DNA of 64,000 bases from Pomacea canaliculata (taxonomy: Eukaryota; Mollusca; Gastropoda; Architaenioglossa; Ampullariidae). Positions 50,397-61,700 of this stretch are shown here, piece after piece. Under the pieces are notes generated by a model. The model saw only the letters and a list, made by a program, of their open reading frames with translations, searched no databases and had not been told where the DNA came from. The stretch spans positions 10,898,735 to 10,962,734 of the forward strand of contig NC_037593.1 in NCBI RefSeq assembly GCF_003073045.1, given 5' to 3'. Made by a program: the position numbers and the translations under genes. Position 1 is the first letter of the stretch; each line of letters begins with the position of its first letter.

Positions 50397-52646
50397 TAAT
50401 AATAATATAATACATAATAATAATAATAATAAAATATAATAATAGTTGTTGTTGTTGTTGTTGTTGTTTCTTCTATCTCTTGTCTTTTTGCCTCGTGTCA
50501 CTTTTGTTTCGATTTTTTTAGAATTTGTAAAAACTGATTTTGTCTTTTTTCTCGGTTGTTTCTTTTGTTGTTGTTTTACTTATTTATTTTCTATTTCGTT
50601 TCTTTTGCCTCCTTGTCTGCTCAATCACCTGCTGGGTAACCAGTTATGATGGGCTGTTGGTTAGGCAAAATGTCCACTTCCAGATAGTTCGGTAATATAG
50701 TGTCACCAGTCCAATCTGTACACTTAATCTGTAGATAATACGGCGTGACATCAGAGGACAGTTTGGTGCTGCCAGCTTGAGTACCGATGAAGTACACCTT
50801 GTAATCTGCAAAAAAACAACAAAAATACAGTTTCAAACTTCCCTGCTTCTTCTTCTTGATTTACAATGTTGGGAACTGTACAGTGGTACTTATGTTCTGA
50901 GAGGAAGTAAGAGATTAGTTGCTCTAGAAAATTGCAGATTGAAACTGAGCACTAGGAAGCGTCAAAATTAACAGAATCACTTTTGTTAAATCGGTCATTC
51001 TGAAAACAGATTATTTAAACGTGCTTTTATTTATTTAAATTTTCAACCACATATTAAGCAGAGAGCGGTTGAGTTTCTGTTTCATAATTCAAAACAAGCA
51101 ATAGTGGGATGAGAGAGAATGTGGGCAACTGTACATCCTAAGATCCTGGTGTTGGTTTGTATGAATCATCCTTTCAGTGAAAATTCAAATTACAGAATAT
51201 TATAGAAACGTAGAGGAGTTCAAGCACAATAATAGATTCTCGGGGCCAGATCATACTTTCGTTTGTAGTCAGTCTCCAGCAATCGAAAGGAGCGTTGACT
51301 GGTATGGTTGGTGGGTTGATGTTACAGGTGCAAGAATATGGCGACGGAGTAGTCGTAGTTGTCGAAGAGGACGAAGGTGAACAGTAGACTTCAGTGATTA
51401 GTGTTCTAGGTTTTGTGTCCACAGGCAAGACGGCGTTCCCCGTTTGCAAACTCACAGTGGGACCCTGGTTGATTGAACAGCAGAGTAACACTAAAAACCT
51501 ATGTGTCACAGTTGCAGGTCTTCTACACTTTGACTATCACATTGCTGACACTCAGGTTTGTTGCTGGTTTGGTGATAGCGAGTGATCCCGTTATGCGGTG
51601 AAAAGTTGGTTTTTGACAAACACTGGACACTGTGTGCTCGCATCATGGTATATGGTTTATCTATGTTGCTCTAATTAGGTCTGGATGATAGTCACAATGG
51701 TCAGAGGTAGACAATGAATCATGTCATTTTTGGCGAAATCAATCCTTGAATATTTCTTTTACTGTGGTAATGATTAATGCAAAATTACCAACTGTCTGCC
51801 ATTCCCATACATACCCAAAGCCTTGGCTACATAGTAAAATTCTAACCTGAGAGGCCCAGGTAGACCTGCCTGCCTTATCTTGTAAACATAACATACTGTA
51901 ATATTGTATTAATTCTTATAAACATGTCAGATACAAGAGGAAAATTCCCCATTCACCCAAGGCTATATCATTTTAACATCCCTGCCTATTTGTAAAAATA
52001 ATTTACAGAGTTTTATTTGAACTTTCTCTATATCATTGTATTGTTTCCATCCCCAAATCTCAGATCCATACAGAAGAATAGGTTTATTTTTGTATCAAAT
52101 ATTTTAAAGATTATGTCTGTTGTAAGGTTCTTTAGTCTAAAATACATTTTATTGATTCCTGCAAAGGCTTTTATGAATTTCCAGATAAATTATCAGTACA
52201 TTTGACCCACTTTAGTGTAGATGGGAATGTAACGCCTAAATAGTTACAACTAGGTTCTTCAGTGATCTTATTTGCAGCATATTATTTTTTCACAATCGTT
52301 AATAAAGCCACCATTTAAAAAATATTTTTGTTTTATCCATATTAATTGTAAGTCTTCATTTGTTTCAAAATGTTTCTAGAGACATTTTACGCTGATGGTC
52401 AACAGGGGAATCAGCAACAATGACAATGTCATCAGCATACATCAAAAGTAAGATTCCAAGTGGATTAATCTCGTTTTTTTCTGACGAATAAGGTACATTC
52501 CCATATTTTCTGAAAAATGAGATTTTACTCACATGTTCCGAAACTGAAATACACATACAGAAACAAGGTTTACTCACAGCGTCAACATGCACGGTGAGCA
52601 TCAGGATGGCGGAGACAGTGATGATGACAACTGTAGTTTGGTCCAT
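45712..52646 (-). CDS. CadD: cadherin-like single-pass receptor, several frame breaks
   Basis: Paralogue in unit 2. Exons 5' to 3': 52646-52578 (signal peptide, 23 residues, phase 0), 51464-51257 (N-terminal module with SSSSTTTTTPSPYSCTCNI), 50805-50629, 50255-50115, 49562-49437, 49310-49132, about 48106-47990, 47970-47900, 47780-47470, 47460-47390, 47250-46854 (Pro/Thr stalk and helix FVAVFAILMSLLGLLLIAGI), 46395-46330, about 46045-45990 (SPNYRELAW) and a last exon from about 45805, where the frame read stops at 45712. The first five exons are clean and phase-matched to CadB and CadE. Exon six lacks one base near 49263, and later domain exons have several indels, so YDVDNTNNP and NDNTC are visible in different frames. 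Predicted surface receptor; ligand unknown. CadD shares the tail motif with CadB and CadC. Its start faces the CadE start, 4.4 kb away. Confidence 0.75.
49605..49669. repeat. (AAAC)n microsatellite in a CadD intron
   Basis: Uninterrupted AAAC units lie between the fourth and fifth exons of CadD. Confidence 0.95.
50366..50467. repeat. (AAT)n then (GTT)n microsatellite in a CadD intron
   Basis: AT-rich trinucleotide run followed by a clean GTT run, between the third and fourth exons of CadD. Confidence 0.9.
51780..52490 (-). mobile_element. LINE reverse transcriptase fragment in the first intron of CadD
   Basis: The - strand reads LLLMYADDIVIVADSPVDH (active-site block Y-A-D-D, about 52460-52400), then CNYLGVTFPSTLKWVK (about 52250-52200), KAFAGINKMYFRLKNLTTDI (about 52175-52110) and ILLYGSEIWGWK (about 52080-52045). 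This is the expected order for the palm/thumb region of an animal LINE reverse transcriptase. Frame changes and a few stops mark it as a dead, 5'-truncated copy. It lies between the signal-peptide exon and the second exon of CadD in the same orientation as the gene. The matching intron of CadC (about 42160-43000) has no such insertion. Confidence 0.85.
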
Positions 52647-55019
52647 CTGGGACTCGAACACACGTCCAAATACTTGGACTCTCCTCACAGCAGGACAGGA
52701 TTCACAGTCACTCGTGTGACTCCTTGGTGAGGCGCTGGCCCTGTGTGAGGCCACACAGAACACGACAACCCACGAGTTTAGTTTTCGTGGTAACAGTAAA
52801 CCCGGTTTATTATCAGGGACCACGGTTGTACATAAAAAAAAACCCGATCTGTTAAGAAGGCAATGATCGAGAGCCCACTCCGGCAATAACTGTCAACGGT
52901 AATGAAAAAAATTAAAGCAATGATGGATCTGGTCACGTGTGTTTAGCAAGCTTTACCAAACACCTCGCCACACGAGCTCAAAGCTTGTCTTGTCCAACTC
53001 CCGTTGTGACGCATAAACCACACAAACACACAAACGGGTATTTGGACACGGGTGGCTGCCTCCCTTGTCTGTCATTGTCTGATGAGCCTTCGGTCCCTTG
53101 AAAGCTTTCACATGCACCGGGGTGCTGTCAGTTGGGTTCTGGCTGGGTGGGTATGAGAATGGGTGGAAAGGTGAATGTGTGGGGGTGGGGTGGGGAAGGA
53201 AGGAATAAAGGGAGAAATGAGGATAGGTGTCTTTAGAAAACCGTTTTATAACGTTTAAGCGTTTTACGGGGCTGTCGTCTCGCTTTCATCGTTGTTCCGT
53301 GGCGAGAAAAGGGCAAAGTGTGGATGTGTGGAGGTCTGGGAGTGGCCGACTAGTCTTCACGTGGAGAAAGTCTGTCTCGCGCTGAAAGGCGGCGCCTGGG
53401 GACGGACAGGAACAGCCACTTTTATGGTAATAAACTCACGGTGGTGTAAACACGTCAATGAGACTTATTTTCGACAAGAATGGTGTTTACACATGGACTT
53501 AGTGCACGCTGGGAAACCATCAAAACAGCTTAGAAAGGTTGTTGCGTACTAAATGTCAGGTAATAGGAACAGAAAATATCTCACACACACACACACATAC
53601 ACACTTGTGGGTTACCCGTAGCTGTATTGAAGGAAAATGTACAATCTTTATGTTTTATTTTTAATTATTTTTCTGCTTTTTATTTACTTATTTGTTTTTT
53701 TTTTTCCTTTCTTTTACGTTTCTTTCGTTAATTTATATATTTAGAGTAAGAAATTAAGTGTATAAATACACTTAAGCAATAAAATATGACGTAAGAGAAA
53801 TAGCGTTCATAAATAATGATAAAAAAATTTTTTTTAATCAAGAAAAGTATTTTAATCATATTATACTGTAAACAGCTCTGTTTTTTGGTCAGTTGGAATA
53901 CTGCCTTTAAATCAAAGTAACTAATGTGGTATGAAAAAGAGTTCCACTGTCTGGATCACAGGTTGTCCATATGTGACTGTCTTCAAAGGAGGGATGGACA
54001 GAATGAGAGAGTCAGATGAGGAGCAAAGGTTCGAGCAGGAGTCTGGACAGACAAAAGATCAGAAAACCAGAGAGTGGGAGAAGTCAATAAACAATTCATT
54101 GCAGAGAGTTCAAAGTTTAGCCCATTTCTGCTTTAACTGGAAGCTGGTGAAAAGTGTACAAAAGTAGTGTCACGTGATCAGACCTGGGAGTGTGGAGAAC
54201 GAGGGCAGAAACCGACTTCTGGACTTGTTAAAGCTTGTCAATGAAGTCCTGTGGACATCCAGCAAGAAGATAGTTGAAGTAGACTAACGGGGATAGAGAA
54301 TCAAACGATATATAAGAATATTAGGGATTGACAGATTGTGGTGAATAAAGCTGATCATGCGAGGTTAGAGACCTCAGTGTCAAGACATGTCTGAGGTCAT
54401 CAAACCTGAGTTCGTGTTGAGGGCAACATCGGAGTTGCCAACCCAAACACAGAAAGGCAAATCAGGACGAGCTCTAGAACTCCTCTTAAAAGAAATTCTG
54501 TTTTATCTTCTTTTAGTTTTGTTTACTTTGTTCATCCGTACTTGAACATAAAAAAATAGTATAGAATGTTTTGGATCGCAAATTTTTAACAAAAGAAAAC
54601 ATTAGTTTCCACTATTGCTCAACAGCTTTGAAATTTAAAGAAAGGACAAACGAGTTTTTTTCAACCTCTGAAAGAATAAAAAATATACCACTGTAGGCTT
54701 TGTGATGAATGATATGCAAAAACTTGAGTAATACAAGATATATATTGCATTCCAGATAAGTGAATAGAGTTCACTTGAACCTTTGACATCACACAGGTTA
54801 ACCCCAATGTGTGAGAAAACCGAGTTGAACCGAGGGTTTAGCAAAGCAGAAGTAAACTAAAGCATGCACCTGTGTGTGTGTGTGTTGGTGTTGTTGTTAC
54901 CGTTGCTGTTTACGAACAAACAAATATTTAACGAGAGGAGAATACTTCATTAAACGAGTCCGTCACTCCTCCTGCTTGACGTTCATCAAAGTCATTGTCG
55001 GTTCCGGCTTTCCTCCGTC

Positions 55020-55135
55020 CACCCTACTCCACCCAGCCATCCACCCTACTCCACCCGGCCATCCACCCGGCCATCCACCTTACTCCCACCCTGCCACCCA
55101 CCCTGCCACCCACCCTGCCACCCACCCTGCCACCG
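55020..55135. repeat. C-rich minisatellite (CACCCTGCCACC)n
   Basis: About four near-perfect 12-base units, preceded by degenerate CCATCCACCCTACTCCACC units. The matching place in unit 1 (about 43875-43900) has only a single short version, so the array expanded after the duplication. Confidence 0.85.
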
Positions 55136-56068
55136 CAATACTTTCTCTCCATTACTTTTTATTTTGCGGGTTTGATGCACAGCATGTCGGGACCCGAAGC
55201 TCATTATATCGCCACATGTCCCCCTGTATCGCCAGGTGCAAACCTGCAGGTGCGCCGTTAGATGTCCCGCAGGTCGCAAGGTGTCAGGCTGAATGGCAGG
55301 TGAACTTTTGCTCCTCTGATCGACAGATAACACTTGTGGAATAGGATCGCAATAGAGCTTAAGATATGTGGTTACATCAAGGTGCACCTGTGTAAAGAAG
55401 CTTGTCTCCTACTCTCTTCCCGTCCTCCAGATAGCAAGAGCTTGTAGTAACCACGAATATGTATAAAGAAAACAATAAATAAATAAATTAATAAATTAAT
55501 TATTAATTAACAAACAGCAAGCTTGTAGACAGGTATACGCATGCCTTCCAGACGAGTTCAGAAAAATACGGAATCGTTGTGTGTGGCAACCATTGTTGTA
55601 CTAACCTGACTCTCTTGAATCCTCGGGAGACTTGGTTTGGTTGCGTGAGTATACCTGACGTGTACATTGAAGAACCAATATAGTTCGTTCATTTTGTTGT
55701 TAATATTGAAAGCTAAATTATTTATGTAAATAAGATATTGTTGCTGGTGCGAACGACACGTGACTCTTCGAAATCCGTCTGACATTGTCCTTCGATTTTC
55801 GTACCGCCTTTGTTTGCGAACAGGACATTATTTAAGAAAAAATATTTTGAAGCACAGCCATTGAAAAGAAAAATTTAAACAGTATTGTCACTACAAAATG
55901 AAAGTTGTCTCCCATGACGGCAAAAAAATCTTTCATTCCAGTTAGCGATTTAATAATGACTGGTTCCTTTAAACCGTTCTGTGTTTGCTTTTTTTAAATT
56001 CGCAGATCATAAATTTGCAGTTTACATTTTAAACTAAGTGGCTGACACATTGATCATTGAACAAATCA

Positions 56069-56162
56069 ACTCACTCACTCACTCACTCACTCACTCACTC
56101 ACTCACTCACTCACTCACTCACTCACTCACTCACTCACTCACTCACTCACTCACTCACTCAG
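56069..56162. repeat. (ACTC)n microsatellite
   Basis: About 23 uninterrupted tetranucleotide units in the CadD-CadE divergent spacer, roughly 850 bases before the CadE start codon. Confidence 0.97.
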
Positions 56163-57003
56163 CTCATTTAGCAAAGGTTAACATACTCACCTACTCGATG
56201 TGAATTAAAATAACCCCATATCGGTGAATATGATGATTAATCTGCTCGTGCGTCACTCAGAAAGGATCAACACAAGCCACAAAGCGCCAGATGGGTGTCT
56301 GTCTACCTGCACACCCGTGACTCCAATGCCAGTGTCGTGGACCTGTCTAACCGAGTCCTTTGTCAACGGCAGTCAACCGTTTTGAAGAAGCCAGGCAGAA
56401 GAATAAAGGAAGGAGAGATGATACTCTCACTTTCCAATGGCGAGACCGTGGACTCCGCACGAGTGACAGTCAGAGGGGTGGAGACCACTTCCCTCACCTT
56501 GGCACCCACCCTGTCAGATTAGACTTTTTTTTGCTCTTCCTGACACATCTGTAACTGTCATAACCGTGTTCGTGAAAAGAACAGGTTTGAGACCCGAGGT
56601 TTTGAATTGGATTGAGCTGTAAGCTTTCGTCTGTTGACGACAGTGTCAATGTTGTGGCAGGCAACACCATTTAAGGTGAATCAGGCGGACTGAGTTGTTT
56701 ATGGCCGCCACAGACAAGACCTGCGAAAGGTGAGTTGAAGGCGGGGTTATCTGTTATTGTAATTCTGTTTACAGACAAATAGGTTGGACCCATCCAAACA
56801 TATCACTCAACGTGAACTTCATTCTCTCTTGGCCTGAGTGTTCGCTCTCGGCAGTGTTCGAACCTGCTTGTGGCCATCTTAACCCACATGCTCTAAAATT
56901 TGAAAGTATCTGACATCTGTTTATCTTTTTAATTAGAAAAAAAAATCCCTTGAAGTTTGCAGCAGAATATGGGCAAGCAACCGATTGTTACTGGCATCAG
57001 ACA

Positions 57004-58683
57004 ATGAAGGACATCTTCCATCTCCTCTTTGGCTGCCTCCTGCTGGCTGGATCTCTGGATGGCGTGTCCTCAGTAAGTTGTTATTCTGTTCACTACTAGG
57101 TGTTATGTATATAATTGATGTGTTGGTAATATTACAGAGTATTTCTCTTGAGATGTTGTTGTGTCCGATGGGATTAACACACTGAAATGCTTTTGAATGC
57201 TAAGAGGAGTTGTTGACTTCAGTTCCATTTCAAGCCAGGCCAGTAAGATATTTATTCCTGCATTTGTGTGTTAAATGACACTTATATTCAGTCGCCTGCA
57301 TCAAGACATGAACATCCTACGTTGGTTACACAAAATCTGCATTTATTTAATTTGGTAGGTATCGTATGCACGCACGCACGCACACACACACGCACACCTG
57401 TACATGAGCACACACACAAACACTCTCTCGGGTTCATTGCCCTGTGGACAAGTACACAGAGACCACTGGGGTGTGGTGGTGTTCCAGGCTGCCCCGACCT
57501 TTAGCTCAGTACCACAGCCAGTGGTGGCGCTGAAGGAAACAGAAACTCAGATACAGGATCTGCTGACAGTGACCTGTACTGGCGATATACCTCTCGTCGT
57601 GTCGCTGGACTCAACGGTGCCGTCATCGCCATGCGGCACGTGCTTTCAGGTCTACCCCAGGTGTGGTGGAGGTAAGAGGAGACAGGGAGAGATGCTACAT
57701 GAACGCCATTGCCTTGAAAACGGCCATTTGTAGAACAGATTTCTCAGCAGAAAAATTCTTAATAACGGATGTAAAATTTGATTTGAATGCAGATCAATTT
57801 TTAGCTGCTTTCCACTAATTGTATTTATATACATGTATTTCTATATACTCTTGTCAGTATGTCTTTGTCGTCAGGATTTTTTTTCATTCGTTGATGGTCT
57901 GATACACTGTGTTTAGCTTCAGTCATTATTACCCACCGCATTGTAATTATTATTGTCTTGTTCGATGTATGATCTCACCTGTCTCGTCACTGTTGTAGGT
58001 ACCGGGTACTGTCTGAGATACTTGCCTGGTCAGGGCACCCTGAAATTCTCTCAGGTCAGCAACTACGTCATCACACTTTCCTGTAAAGACATCAACAGCT
58101 TGAGTGCTACCACCACAGTGAACGTTAGGATTGAACCCAACACCCCTCCATACCCGCTTCAAGCGACAAAGAGTGAGTGGTTGAGTATTTTTGTCGAGCG
58201 ACAAACCCACATGAGAAGCGATCAGAAAATGTCGTGAAAGCTGTATTCTACAAAATTTTCTTAACGAGATACATATTTTGATGCACACAACTGATTGCTA
58301 AATATATTTTCCCTGTGACCATCAAATAAAAATTGTCCGTTGAATAACATCACACCATATTGTATCTTCTTATGAAGTCGAAACCTCGCCTACCCGCCTC
58401 GCTCCATCTTTCTCAGATTTGAAGCTCATTGGCTCACTGATGTAATATGTATGTTTGATGCTGCACAATGTAGGGTGTTTTAGTCTGTTTAAATCCCTGT
58501 GACAACCAGGTTACACACTGGCTAACGCAAAGAACGCGGCCATCGGAACCTCCGTCACCAGCGCCTCCTGCAACGACGACGACACCGACGCGCTGTCCTA
58601 CTCCATGACATCCAGTCCATCCACATCAGTCTTTACGGTCGGATCAGGTGTGTATGCTTCGACAGTATGGACTGCATGTGAAA

Positions 58684-58735
<52 letters not shown>

Positions 58736-61700
58736 TGAGATAGACACACAAACTTATGTGTGTGAGTGTGTTCGCTCACATGAACAACTTCTCACCTTTT
58801 CTCACCTGAGCTCACCTTTGCTCTGCAGCCGACGGGATCATTCGCACGTCTGGTAATCTTGCCGCAGAGTGTCGCTCCCAGTTTGATTTGACCGTTATCT
58901 GCACAGACAACATTAACAGCGTCGTTGGAACTTCGAGAGTTTGGGTGACGTTGAGCGGTAAAGTACTTCCGGTCTATTCCCCCCCCCCATACAACCATAC
59001 AATTATTATCAATATTGTAGATCTTATTTATAGTAATAAGTATTGTTCAAGATGTGTATTACATTTAAGTATTGCAAATGAATATGGTGACGACGACGAT
59101 GATGACGATGATGATGATGATAGAAGAGGAAGACGAACAACAAGAGGGAAGCTTGTCCCGTTGGTCTTTTTACTGGAGTAAGAGTTTCGAGAAAAATTTA
59201 GCGAGGGCGTTCAAAGTAGTTGGAAGTCTGTGGTGTTGACGTTTATGATCTGACGTCCGTGCAGGCGGCAACGACAGACCTGCCATCAGCGGCATCAACT
59301 ACTCGCTGAACGTCAGGGAGGACAAGGCCGTGGGGAGCTCATTGGCCTCCTTCACCGTCACCGACAGCGACCAGACCTCCTGCACATTGGCGGCAAACCC
59401 AACTACCTCCCTCCAGTACTTCACCCTCAGCAGTGAGTGGTACAGTGTGTGTGTGTGTGCGCGTGTGCGTGCATGCGTGTGTGTGTTCAAGAACACCGAT
59501 GACTTGATTCTAAGTGGTTAACCCCGGGTTGTACAGCGGGTGGATACTTCTGGCTTGTCATCGCGCTTCACTTCAAGTTTTGTTTCCCTCTCTTCATTCA
59601 GCGTCCAACGTCATCACCGTTGGGTCAGCGCTGGACTACGAGCAGAGCTTGACCCGCAACACTAACCTCACGGTGACCTGCAGTGATGGCTACTGCACGT
59701 CATACGCCGGTTACCTCTACGTCATCGTCACGGACGTTAACGAACCCATCACGTTGTACCCGCGAGACTTCACGCTCAGTACATACGAAGGAAAGGTAAA
59801 CAAAAAAAATAAAAAGAAACGTAGACATCTTGAAAGCATGCAAACAACATCGGGTTGTCGATGTCACTTTGACCCCTGTGGATCGAACCTTGACACGTCT
59901 CCTTTTGTCTGGCTCAGATTTCTCTGGATCCCGGCTGGACGCCAATCGACCCTGACGAAAACGACTACCCTACCTACACCATTGTCGGCGGCAACAGCAA
60001 GAGCCGCTTTGCCATCAACCCAACGACCGGTCTGATCACCTCAACACTGGACTACGACATCGACCAGGGCGCCATGCCGTCAACCGACACCATCATCGTG
60101 CAGGTACTGATGGCCTCATCGCCGGCGTTGTGATGCCGCGAACAGCTTCTACACCAGAAAAAAAAAGAAACTCAAATTACAAGCAAAAAAGAAAAAGAAG
60201 GGAAAAAGAGAAACTTATCACCTGGACTACCTTGATCTTGTTTCAGGTGAAGGATGTGGCAGGTCACACGAGCACCACCACAGTGACATTGACCATCCTC
60301 GATCTCAACGACAACGCCCCAATCTTCAATCAGCAGACACAGGAAATCACCATCACGGACTGCACTACATCTCTCGGCGTCATCGGCACCGTCACCGCCA
60401 CCGACAAAGACTCCAGTTTTCAGGGTCAGGACTTGCAATCGTTCTCTCTGTCTTCCATTTAAAGGCACAAAGGATACGAGACGGAGGGAGGGAGACAGAG
60501 ATAATATGTGTATGTGTGTGTGTGTGTTGGTGTGGGTAGGCTCCCTCTTTGTCCTTATCGTGTTCTAGACACAGTGGACCGCTTTCACTGCTCCCTGTGG
60601 TGTGTTGGTCTTTACAGTTTTGTCTGCAGAATTAAAGAACATTTGAGTGAGTGATTGCAATTATGTTTGGCTGGCTGGCTGTCCGGCTGCCTTACTTGGT
60701 AGTAAGGAACATCTGTCCCTGTTCAGGCAACAACATCATCACCTACAGCGGCACCAACGGGCCCATCACCATCGGCTCCAGCGGCAGCATCATCGCCAAC
60801 ACGGGTATAGTGGGCGGTCACTCCTACACCGTGTCCGCGGTCGCCAAAGACGCTGGCCTGGTCCCCGGCCCCCTGTCCTCCACATCCGCCGCCATCACCG
60901 TTATCGTCACGGTAACCTGCACTTCGCTGTACATGAGTCCTAGCCTTATAGTTGGTGTGCGAATATTTTGCATGTAAAAATCAGCTGCACATGATACATA
61001 CGTGAATACATACTTAATACACAATACATACAAACGGTCACGAAAACCAACTAACCATTACTCTCCCTCACCAACAGCCTTGCCCCACTACCACAACGTC
61101 AACAACAACAACGACTACCAAGGCGCCCACTACAACGACTTCAACAACAACAACGACCGCGACCATCTCGTTGACCAACAGCAAGACGTCGGTGACGGAC
61201 AACCTCGGGTGGATCATCATGGCGGCCCTGTTGGGGACTGTCCTGCTGGCTCTGGCGGCCTTCATGGTGTGGCGCTACTGCGGCCACCTCGCCGCCTCCT
61301 CCTCCTCCTCCGGCGCCACGAGGGCTGTCTGGAGCGACTGTGCAAGCGCCGCGAGCCGTGAGTGGTTTACTGTTCCAAGCAATCAACTGTCCTGTCCACG
61401 CATACAACTGACCTTAGTTGCACTTGCAATGGATTTTCTACAGGATGTCCCCGCCACAACAACTTACACTCGCTTTATGACTCTGGTTTCTGGGTGCACT
61501 TGACTGAGACATAGTTCTGATCACCTTTGACACATAGAGACATGGTTCTGATCACGTGTTTGACACCAACACCAAACTACCGACAACAAATAAATCGACT
61601 TTTTTTTTTGCTCTATTCTTGTCTGTTCCTATTTGTGTGTCTTTATCCGATTTTGTACGACTGATTCGATGGTTGACAGACTGATGATGGCTTTTCTGCT

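Larger units (their letters stand above)
44875..55350. repeat. tandem segmental duplication, unit 2 (carries CadD)
   Basis: Direct repeat of 34500-44090, longer mainly because of a LINE in the first intron of CadD and extra upstream sequence (about 52900-54880) without an obvious partner in unit 1. Similarity at both edges and across exons is clear by eye, with many single-base gaps. Confidence 0.8.
52647..57003. other. divergent spacer between CadD and CadE starts
   Basis: Holds the 5' flanks of both genes. The part up to about 55350 belongs to duplication unit 2. A minisatellite lies at 55020-55135 and a long ACTC array at 56069-56162. Short open frames (for example 53292-53552 and 56295-56522) have no recognisable family. 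Regulatory sites cannot be named by eye. Confidence 0.5.

Noticed and set aside
53292-53552. 86-residue + strand open frame in the CadD-CadE spacer
   Set aside because: No family recognised, no splice context, and within the expected range of chance frames.
56069-56162. Regular array that could be mistaken for a CRISPR-like repeat
   Set aside because: Pure ACTC microsatellite with no spacers, in animal DNA.
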